Part shown: positions 20,832-32,800 of the stretch, piece by piece
Position numbering within the stretch: position 1 is the stretch's first letter
How the letters are laid out: each line of letters starts with the position of its first letter
The notes under the pieces: generated by a model
What the model saw: the letters and a program-made list of their open reading frames with translations, nothing else
What the model was told of the DNA's origin: nothing
Database searches by the model: none
Made by a program: the position numbers and the translations under genes
Source of the DNA: Isoperla grammatica
Taxonomy: Eukaryota > Arthropoda > Insecta > Plecoptera > Perlodidae
Assembly (NCBI GenBank): GCA_945910005.1
Contig: OX246743.1
Span: forward strand, 16,020,695 to 16,084,694
DNA: 64,000 nucleotides
Direction: 5' to 3'

Positions 20832-23800
20832 CTAGTCCTGGCCGTCTCCGTCGCGTGGGGGCGGCTGAAGCTGCACCCCCATCGGCCCCAAGAGGTTGGA
20901 GGCGGGCCCGGCCCCACCCAGCTCGGACCGGTAAGACTCGAGGATGTTCTGAAGGGCGTTCATGTCGATGTCGACTGGCGTGAAGTCCTCGACGTCTTCG
21001 AAGCCGTCCTCGCGACGGCGACGGAAACTCTGGCCGACGGTCGTCTTGGAGAGCTCGCGGTCCAGTTGGTCCATGTACTGCTTCAGTTCGTCCGGAGTGG
21101 CCTTCGACTGGAACCACATTTATTTACCGTATTGGCCCGAATATAACGCGATGTTTTTTCCGAAAAAAATTCATTCTATATCTTCACTCGCTCTAGAATC
21201 AGAGACTACGAATTTCCACACGCATTTCACGATGTTTCAAATTGCCGCCTTAAGGTCGATAAAGTAGTGACTTCCCGTACCGGCAGGTTAGTCAAGTAGT
21301 TCCAGTGTAGTGACGCTAGCGCGGCCACTTATTAACTTGTAGAACTTCTAAGAAAGTCTGCTTGGAAAAGGCATTCAAGATGGAGGCCAGTGATCAATCA
21401 CGTCATAAAAAGAGTGGGAAATGAGGATGGAATTCAAATCATGTACAGTGATTCGACAAACCCTTGGAGAGTTCATGCCCTGCAAGCTTTAGGCCTAGAA
21501 GTTAGGCAACCTTGTACTTCCAAGCATGTAAATATTTAGGCCTAGGCCTAGGCCAAAGACAATTTAGGTAGGCCTACTCTAAATTATCAACTGTTCACTT
21601 CAATTGTGCATTAAACAAAAATTATGAAGTCTAATTGTGTTATCACTAACCTAGTATCATTTTATTCCCAAAAAGTTTTTTACATGAATATTGTTTTAAA
21701 CACTGGGGGTCGCACTATATTCGAGATCGCGGTATATTCGGGCCAATACAGTATTTAAATAGGGAGTTATAAAGATGGCACAGATGAGAAGTAGTGTAGT
21801 GGGAAAGGAGCTGGGATTAGAGAGTTTAAGCTAGGAAAGGAACAGCTAAAACGGTTTGGACATATGAAAAGGATGGACATGAAGAGGATCATAAGACGAG
21901 ACTTTGAAGCGGCAGAGGAGGGGAAAAGAAAAGTAGGAAGGTCAAGAGAGAAATGGCAAAGATTAATTAAAGAAGACGCTGAAAAACGAGATATATCGTG
22001 GGAGGAGGTGGTAAGAGTACGACTGTGGGAAGACAGAAACGAGTGGAATAAATTGGTGGAGATGCAGGAGAAAAAGGATGTGGAAGAAACGGCAAGTCTG
22101 GCAAGCTTAGTATATTATGTATGTTTCATGCCCGAGATAATGGTGGAAAACCATCACTCAACCTGACACAGTTGGAACTGAGTTTAAAATTATTATTAGT
22201 ATTTAAATAAGCCATTCCCCATCTAGGCTGATGAGTGGTGATTAAAATGCTATTTTTATGATGAAATGGGGCAATTTAATTTGCTATTTCTCAGGGTCCT
22301 TAGTTATACAGTCAAACTTTGTTATGACGTTTACCGTTAGGACGTTTTCACAGTTAACACGTCGAATTATGAGTTGTCACGCTCAAGTTGCATAAGACTA
22401 ATGTTATTTCTTATTCGTTATGACGTTCTCCAATAGCACGTTTTCACGCTTAGGACGCAATAATTTCTTTGTCCCGTGCCGACTTTATTTGCGTTTACCA
22501 CGTTTTCGAGGAGCCGTGGTCTTTTAAAAATGACAGCTCGTTATCTACGAGGTCTAGCTTAGACCCTTTTCCCCTCGACAACGACCGCCCAACGTCAGTG
22601 GCAGCACAAACCCTGAAGATATCCCCCCCCTCCAGGCGCCAACATAACAACAATACAACGGCCCGCGGCGGTCTACTGTGCTCGCTATAAATAGACTACT
22701 GTATGCTGACCCACCCCAACCCTCCCGCTACCTGATCTTTGCACGTGCAGTCTGGCCCGAGTTTTGTTCAAACAGCCGTCAATGTTCTTTGTGTTATTCT
22801 ACAAGCAGGTTCATTACTGTCGACCGTCATTAAACCCACTCAGTTTTCTTTGAAAAGAAAACTGGAAATTATTGACATTGTTGATCGCAACCCCAATAAG
22901 TCGCGAACCAAATTGTCAAAAACATTAGAGATTCCCGCGTCAACACTAAACACCATTATGAAAAATAGAGTAAAGATTCAAGAGAGTGCCGCGGAACTAA
23001 CATGAAAGCGAGCTCGCCTTCAAACCTGGCTAAAATGGTAAGTTATTTTCACGTGATAATCTGGTCAAAATTATCTTTCTCTTTTCCGTGGGCGCGCGGG
23101 CGCTCTCGCTTTCATTTCAAGGTCCTTCCCCTCACCCCCCCACGCCGGCCATCCACAGTGAGCGTAGCAAGGCCGTGAGCCGTGACACAGGCCATCGAGA
23201 TAAAATATAACCTGCTTGACAGGTTTTTTGGTTTGTCAGTCCACGGTCAGTGTAGAGGGGAGCGGGCGGGTGACTGTCTGGTGTGGTTGAGTACAGCCAG
23301 ACTGACTGACGGCAACGCGCGGGCGCTTTCGTTGTTATTCAGAAACGCGCGACGAGTGATTTCAATATTTTAATTAGTATATTAGTATGTACATTATTAT
23401 TTACAGTAGCCAGCTTCATAATATAGGCCTGTAAAATATTAATAACTTTTGATATTGAAGTGTTTTTTCATTCTTTTTATACTAGCTAAAACATCGATGT
23501 ATTTCAAATTAAGGAATATTCAATTCTGACGTGTTTTTATTTATTTTCGTTATGACGATTTCACGTTTACGACGGTTATGTTTTCTTGGCCCTTCAGAAA
23601 CGTCTAACGAAGTTTGACTGGAGCTGAATAGGACAGCTGATAGACAAAAAATTAAACGTTTCCACGGCATTAAGGAGGTACCTGCACGACAACACTTTAT
23701 ATAAGTTTTTGTAAAAGAGTCATAATAACAACCACAAATAAAATCTTCTTTCCCTATGCCTGCATTTTTGGCTTACTGGGCCATCATGCATTTTCTGGTT

Positions 23801-26800
23801 CTCCAGTAGAGACAGTCTTCCTTTTCCTCAGTCATAGCTCATGCCAAGTGGAAAGGCAAAAAAAAATAAAAAAAATAAATAATAAACTCACCTGGCCCAA
23901 CTCCATGTCAGCCTCGTTATCGTAGTCGGACATGTCAGAGTCATCGGAATCCCATCTGTCTTCGGGCACCACCAGATCTGTAACGGAAACGCAAACACTT
24001 GTACAGGCCTCGCGCCTGTTAGAGCATAGACACGTACGCTTGCCAATATATGTGTCGATCAAGGGTAGGAGAGATACTGATGGCCAACCCCTAGGTTAGT
24101 CCTCATTCGTATGATACTGATCTACGGTCGCCCATCATAATGATGTGATTTGAAACTGGGCTCACAACCTGCTATAACTAGGGCTATAGAACAGAAACTA
24201 CTGTTCTGTTCACATGATTTCCATTGGCAACCGCCACTTTGATCCTTCGGTGTCACGTAATGATTGAGTAGCAGGGAACCGAGAAGCCGGTTTGAGCTCT
24301 AGTCCGCTCTGATGCCCGACCCCGTGATAATACATATAAGAAGATGTACTTTTTTTAGCGTTAGGTTTCAGATGCTAAATCGGTGAACATGTATTTTAGA
24401 AAACGCTTAGTTACAATTGAGTTGAATTTAAATATCTTCACATATATTAATATAAGCAGTGCTAGAAACCCCTTCATTGTTGATTTTATCTTTGGATGGT
24501 CATGCCTATTAGCATAACATGTTGTACCGGTAGTGTCCATTTGCTAATTAATAAAAAATAAATTAATTTAAATAAACAAATAAATATTCAAGGTTTTGAT
24601 GAAAAGAAAAATAGATGCTTCAAAATGCTCAACGTAAAAAAGAATTAATGCTAAATTTAGAGAAATTAATGCTAAAAAAAACCTTATCTCAATACATTAA
24701 TTCTAGGCTACTACCGTGTAAAGTGGACGTCCGCCACCTACCCAGGATGTTGCCCACCGCACACGAGAACGCCTCGCTGTCAAAGTTAATCGCCCCGGTC
24801 ATGTCGCTTGTCGGCTTTGTGGCCGCCTTCTTCTTGATGCCGCGCTGCGGACGCACGGGGGGCTTCTCCGTCTCCTGAGGAGGCGGAGGAAACTCCGCCC
24901 CCTCCAGCCCCGACACGTGCGTGATGAACTGCGTGAGTTGCGACGCGATGGTCCGCTCGTCATTGTCGTTGCTCGGTGGACAGCCGTAGCGCTGTTCCAA
25001 CATCGTGTCCATGTCCTTTGGGTCCAGGAGGAGCCACCGGTCGCCTACAACCAGACGGTCCCATATGTGCACTAGTCCCTTCCCGCGTTTATATACCTAG
25101 GTCTATACCGGTCACCTTCAACCAGACGGTCCCATATGTGCACTAGTCCCTTCCCGCGTTTATATACCTAGGTCTATACCGGTCCCCTACAACCAGACGG
25201 TCCCATATGTGCACTAGTCCCTTCCCGCGTTCATATACCTAGGTCTATACCGGTCGCCTACAACCAGACGGTCCCATATGTGCACTAGTCCCTTCCTGCG
25301 TTCATATACCTAGGTCTACACCGGTCGCCTACAACCAGACGGTCCCATATGTGCACTAGTCCCTTCCCGCGTTTATATACCTAGGTCTATACCGGTCCCC
25401 TACAACCAGACGGTCCCATATGTGCACTAGTCCCTTCCCGCGTTCATATACCTAGGTCTATACCGGTCGCCTACAACCAGACGGTCCCATATGTGCACTA
25501 GTCCCTTCCCGCGTTCATATACCTAGGTCTATACCGGTCGCCTACAACCAGACGGTCACATATGTGCACTAGACCCTTCCCGCGTTCATATACCTAGGTC
25601 TATACCGGTCGCCTACAACCAGACGGTCCCATATGTGCAGTAGTCCCTTCCCGCGTTCATATACCTAGGTCTATACCGGTCGCCTACAACCAGACGGTCC
25701 CATATGTGCACTAGTCCCTTCCCGCGTTCATATACCTAGGTCTATACCGGTCGCCTACAACCAGACGGTCCCATATGTGCACTAGTCCCTTCCCGCGTTC
25801 ATATACCTAGGTCTACACCGGTCGCCTACAACCAGACGGTCACATATGTGCACTAGTCCCTTCCCGCGTTCATATACCTAAGTCTACACCGGTCGCCTAC
25901 AACCAGACGGTCCCATATGTGCACTAGTCCCTTCCCGCGTTCATTTACCTAGGTCTCTACCAGTCGCCTACAACCAGACGGTCCCATATGTGCACTAGTC
26001 CCTTCCCGCGTTCATATACCTACGTCTATACAGGTCACCTACAACCAGACGGTCCCATATGTGCACTAGTACCTTCCCGCGTTCATATACCTACGTCTAT
26101 ACCGGTCGCCTACAACCAGACGGTCCCATATGTGCACTAGTCCCTTCCTGCGTTCATATACTTAGGTCTATACCGGTCGCCTAAAACCAGACGGTCCCAT
26201 ATGTGCACTAGTCTCTTCCCGCGTTCATATACCTAGGTCTATACCGGTCGCCTACAACCAGACGGTCCCATATGTGCACTAGTCCCTTCCCGTATTCATA
26301 TACCTAGGTCTATACCGGTCGCCTACAACCAGACGGTCCCATATGTGCACTTGTCCCTTCCTGCGTTCATATACTTAGGTCTATACCGGTCGCCTACAAC
26401 CAGACGGTCCCATATGTGCACTAGTCCCTTCCCGGGTTCATATACCTAGGTCTATACCGGTCGCCTACAACCAGACGGTCCCATATGTGCACTAGTCCCT
26501 TCCCGGGTTCATATACCTAGGTCTATACCGGTCGCCTACATAAGACGGTCCCATATGTGCACTAGTCCCTTCCCGCGTTCATATACCTAGGTCTATACCG
26601 GTCGCCTACAACCAGACGGTCCCAAATGTGCACTAGTCCCTTCCCGCGTTCATATACCTAGGTCTATACCGGTCGCCTACAACCAGACGGTCCCATATGT
26701 GCACTAGTCCCTTCCTGCGTTCATATACCTAGGTCTATACCGGTCGCCTACAACCAGACGGTCCCATATGTGCACTAGTCCCTTCCTGCGTTCAAATACT

Positions 26801-29800
26801 TAGGTCTATACCGGTCGCCTACAACCAGACGGTCCCATATGTGCACTAGTCCCTTCCCTGGTTCATATACCTAGGTCTATACCGGTCGCCTACAACCAGA
26901 CGGTCCCATATGTGCACTAGTCCCTTCCCGCGTTCATATACCTAGGTCTATACCGGTCGCCTACAACCAGACGGTCCCATATGTGCACTAGTCCCTTCCT
27001 GCGTTCATATACTTAGGTGTATACCGGTCGCCTACAACCAGACGGTCCCATATGTGCACTAGTCCTTTCCCGGGTTCATATACCTAGGTCTATACCGGCC
27101 GCCAACAACCAGACGGTCCCATATGTGCAGTAGTCCCTTCCCGCTTTCATATACCTAGGACTTTACCGGTCGCCTACAACCAGACGGTCCCATATGTGCA
27201 CTAGTCCCTTCCCGCGTTCTTATACCTAGGTTTATACCGGTCGCCTAGAACCAGACGGTGTCATATGTGCACTAGTCCCTTCCCGCGTTCATATACCTAG
27301 GTTTATACCGGTCGCCTAGAACCAGACGGTCCCATATGTGCACTAGTCCCTTCCCGCGTTCATATACCTAGGTCTATACCGGTCGCCTACAACCAGACGG
27401 TCCCATATGTGCAGTTGTCCCTTCCCGCGTTCATATACCTAGGACTATACCGGTCGCCTACATCCAGACGGTCCCATATGTGCACTAGTCTCTTCCCGCG
27501 TTCATATACCTAGGTCTATACCGGTCGCCTACAACCAGACGGTCCCATATGTGCACTAGTCCCTTCCCGCGTTCATATACCTAGGTCTATACCGGTCGCC
27601 TACAACCAGACGCTCCCATATGTGCACTAGTCCCTTCCCGCGTTCATATACCTAGGTCTATACCAGTCGCCTACAACCAGACGCTCCCATATGTGCACTA
27701 GTCCCTTCCCGCGTTCATATTCCTAGGTCTATTCCGGTCGCCTACATCCAGACGGTCCCATATGTGCACTAGTCCCTTCCCGCGTTCATATACCTAGGTC
27801 TATACCGGTCGCCTACAACCAGACGGTCCCATATGTGCACTAGTCCCTTCCCGCGTTCATATACCTAGGTCTATACCGGTCGCCTACAACCAGACGCTCC
27901 CATATGTGCACTAGTCCCTTCCCGCGTTCATATACCTAGGTCTATACCGTCGCCTACAACCAGACGGTCCCATATGTGCACTAGTCCCTTCCCGCGTTCA
28001 TATTCCTAGGTCTATTCCGGTCGCCTACAACCAGACGGTCCCATATGTGCACTAGTCCCATCCCGCGTTCATATACCTAGGTCTATACCGGTCCCCTACA
28101 ACCAGACGGTCCCATATGTGCACCAGACACTTCCCGCGTTCATATACCTAGGTCTATACCGGTCGCCTACAACCAGACGGTCCCATATGTGCACCAGACC
28201 CTTCCCGCGTTCATATACCTAGGTCTATACCGGTCGCCTACAACCAGACGGTCCCATATGTGCACTAGTCCCTTCCCGCGTTCATATACCTAGGTCTATA
28301 CCGGTCGCCTACAACCAGACGGTCCCATATGTGCACTAGTCCCTTCCCGCGTTCATATACCTAGGTCAATACTGGTCGCCTACAACCAGACGGTCCCATA
28401 TGTGCACTAGTCCCTTCCCGCGTTCATATACCTAGGTCAATACTGGTCGCCTACAACCAGACGGTCCCTTATGTGCACTAGTCCCTTCCCGCGACCCTTC
28501 CCGCGTTCATATACCTTGGTCTATACCGGTCGCCTACAACCAGACGGTCCCATATGTGCACTAGTCCCTTCCCGCATTCATATACCTAGGTCTATACCGG
28601 TAGCCTACAACCAGACGGTCCCATATGTGCACTAGTCTCTTCCCGCGTTCATATACCTAGGTCTATACCGGTCGCCTACAACCAGACGGTCCCATATGTG
28701 CACTAGTCCCTTCCCGCGTTCATATACCTAGGTCTATACCGGTCGCCTACAACCAGATGGTCCCATATGTGCACTAGTCCCTTCCCGCATTCATATACCT
28801 AGGTCTATACCGGTCGCCTACAACCAGACGGTCCCATATGTGCACTAGTCCCTTCCCGCGTTCATATACCTAGGTCTATACCGGTTGCCTACAACCAGAC
28901 GGTCCCATATGTACACTAGTCCCTTCCCGCGACCCTTCCCGCGTTCATATACCTAGGTCTATACCGGTCGCCTAGAACCAGACGGTCCCATATGTGCAGT
29001 AGTCCCTTTCCGTGTTCATATACCTAGGTCTATACCGGTCGCCTACAACCAGACGGTCCCATATGTGCACTAGTCCCTTTTTGCGTTCATATACTTAGGT
29101 CTATACCGGTCGCCTACAACCAGACGGTCCCATATGTGCACTTGTCCCTTCCCGCGTTCATATACCTAGGTCTATACTGGTCGCCTACAACCAGACGGTC
29201 CCATATATGCACTAGTGCCTTTCCGCGTTCATATTCCTAGGTCTATACCGGTCGCCCTAACCAGACGGTCCATATGTGCACTAGTCCCTTCCCGCGTTCA
29301 TATACCTAGGTCTATACCGGTCACCTACAACCAGACGGTCCCATATGTGCACTAGTCCTTTCCTGCGTTCATATACCTAGGTCTATACCGGTCGCCTACA
29401 ACCAGACGGTCCCATATGTGCACTAGTCCCTTCCCGCGTTCATATACCTAGGTCTATACCGGTCGCCTACAACCAGACGGTCCCATATGTGCACTAGTCC
29501 CTTCCCGCGTTCATATACCTAGGTCTATACCGGTCGCCTACAACCAGACGGTCCCATATGTGCACTAGTCCCTTCCCGCGACCCTTCCCGCGTTCATATA
29601 CCTTGGTCTATACCGGTCGCCTACAACCAGACGGTCCCATATGTGCACTAGTCCCTTCCCGCATTCATATACCTAGGTCTATACCGGTCGCCTACAACCA
29701 GACGGTCCCATATGTGCACTAGTCCCTTCCCGCGTTCATATACCTAGGTCTATACCGGTCGCCTACAACCAGACGGTCCCATATGTGCACTGGTCCCTTC

Positions 29801-32800
29801 CCGCGTTCATATACCTAGGTCTATACCGGTCGCCTACAACCAGATGGTCCCATATGTGCACTAGTCCATCCCGCGTTCATTTACCTAGGTCTATACTGGT
29901 CGCCTACAACCAGACGGTCCCATATGTGCACTAGTCCCTTCCCTCGACCCTTCCCGCGTTCATATACCTAGGTCAATACCGGTCGCCTACAACCAGACGG
30001 TCCCATATGTGTACTAGTCCCTTCCCGCGTTCATATACCTAGGTCTATACCGGTCGCCTACAACCAGACGGTCCCATATGTGCACTAGTCCCTTCCCGCG
30101 TTACCGGTCGCCTACAACCAGACGGTCCCATATGTGCACTAGTCCCTTCCCGCGACCCTTCCCGCGTTCATATACCTAGGTCTATACCTAAGGTGACCAT
30201 ATTTACAAATCGAAATTCCGGGACAAACATAACTTTCGGCGACAAAAATGGGGGAGGGGGGGGGGGGGGGGACGCCCTTCACAACAGCGCTGCAGGCAAT
30301 TTTTTTAAAAAGTGTGCTTTTTAATGTGGTTTTAAGCGTTTTAGAATGAGTTTAGAGTGAGTTGATTTTTTATGTTTTTTACTTTTAGGATGCTTTTTAA
30401 TGCCTGATCGTCCCCCGTGCGCGACAGAAAATGTGGATTGACACTGACTGCAATGAACGTCGGGATCGTAATTTGCCTGCAATTGCTTTAAACATCGGAA
30501 GTCTTCTTGTAACTCACTGTTACGTTAATAAATTTACACTTTCTTTTTTGGTGGCGGGTTTGACGCAGCACAAACAAACACACACAGTTTCAAAGTTCAA
30601 CGGCGACTAATGACAAGCCAAATACAAGAACCTGTGGGAGGCGGCGAGTCAAAGCCTAGGCAGTAGGCTGACGGTAGGGGGTAGGGCCAGGGGTAGGGTA
30701 GGCCGGTCAGCTGATATGGTACCGGTAAGCTACGTGTACAGCTGCCATCACAAGTAACTCAATATATCACGCATTTTGTTGTAATACTTGCCGCGTTGAT
30801 AATTTCCGGGACATTAGAAACGTGTATCACAATTCCGGGACATTTAAGTGCTTTTCAAAAAGTCTTCGGGACGCCGGGACAGAGTGTAAAAAAACGGGAC
30901 TGTCCCGGAAAATCCGGGACGTATGGTCACCTTATCTATACCGGTCGCCTACAACCAGACGGTCCCATATGTGCACTAGTCCCTTCCCGCGTTCATTTAC
31001 CTAGGTCTATACCGGTCGCCTACAACCAGACGGTCCCATATGTGCACTAGTCCCTTCCCGCGTTCATATACCTAGGTCTATACCGGTCGCCTACAACCAG
31101 ACGGTCCCATATGTGCACTAGTCCCTTCCCGCGTTCATATACCTAGGTCTATACCGGTCGCCTACAACCAGACGGTCCCATATGTACACTAGTCCCTTCC
31201 CGCGTTCATATACCTAGGTCTTTACCGGTCGCCTAGAACCAGACGGTCCCATATGTGCAGTAGTCCCTTCCCGCGTTCATATACCTAGGTCTAGGTACTC
31301 ACATTTTTGGCTTGAATAAATTTATAAACAAAGGTCGGTTTACACAATAAGATTCAGCGGTTAACAAAGTTGAATCAAGCCAAAAAGCAAAATGGTTTCC
31401 AAAAGCATTATGATGTCCACACAACTTCCCAAGATTTACGATGCACTCACTGTCGGGCATGGGTAGATTATTCTCGGCCTTCTTGAGCTGCTGCACGTCG
31501 TACTCGAGGTGTTCCATGAGTTCGACTATCTCGGTACCGGCTGCCGGCCTCTCGTCAATCAGGTGCCGGTTGGCCTGGTAGTAGTCTTGCGCCTTGCACA
31601 GCAGTGCGGTGTGTTCCCGAGATCCCTCCAGCAAGTCCTGTACACAACCACACAGTGAAACCTATGTGATTCAAAGACAACTACGTACACGTACATGAAA
31701 CAAACTAAATGATAGGTCCTAGCTTTTTTTAAATAATCGATATTCTGACGTTCTGCTTAACAACAAAGAAAATTCGACTCCACACATCATAGGCTTACTA
31801 AAAACTGAAAAGTATTCCATTGTTGGAATTGAATGAAGAATTCTGGACATAACATTGTAAATGGAACTTGCCTACTAATTTGGTAGTCTTTTTTTTTTCA
31901 ATAAAAACAACTCATAAGGCTGAGCACCCACCTTGAAATAGCCCTTGTTCTTCAAGGAGTCGAGGTAAAGCTGCCAGCCCCGCTCGGAACCGGTCTTCTT
32001 CGCTTCGGAGACGAGAATCTCGAAGCCGCAAGCCTGTACAACAGGAGCGAAATGGAACAATGAAGCACAACGACGGTATCCGAGCGTACGCACACACGTT
32101 TAAAGCGTTGCCACCCCTTACCAGCTTCACTCCAATGGTAGATGCCAGGTACTGCGGGTCCGAGGGTGGTAACACCACCCACCCCGTACGCCGGTCTGGG
32201 GTAAACTTTTGATGGACCAACATCGCATAGAGGCAGCGAGTCATCGTCACGGACGTGGCCACGCACACTTCGGGTGGGAAGAAACGCATCGCTCGGCACG
32301 CCTGCATCAGTGAATGCATTCAATTCATTTCAAGTTATCTACCCACTTGTTGCAGGAACTGATTTTCACCAGGTACACCGTACACACCACTTAGTGAGTG
32401 CTTCATTGCTACGACAGAGCTGCAAAGTTTGCTTATCAATACCAGTACCTACTATATCAATTCATAAATCAATTCCAGCAATTAAAAACCCCACCCCAAA
32501 CTGGGAATCAAACGCTGGTCCTTCTGCATTGGAAACATGAATAAACCAATCACAGAACCAACAAGCCAATCATTCCCAATCAAATCTTTAAACATACATT
32601 CTCACGCATTCAACCACAGAAAAGGAATGCTTGGCGCCTACCTTCATGTCCAGCGGGTCTCTATTGCAAAAAGCCTGCACTGTTGGCGCAACTAGCTGCG
32701 GTCTCTTCTGAAGCAGGGCAGCCACCGCAACAGGCACCATTGCCGTCGTCCTGTGTAGCAGCTCACTTATCTTCTCTGGGTACCTAATGCAAGACATTTA

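Noticed and set aside
32588..32797. A separate small gene on the minus strand
   Set aside because: It is ECD exon 5 read into its introns.
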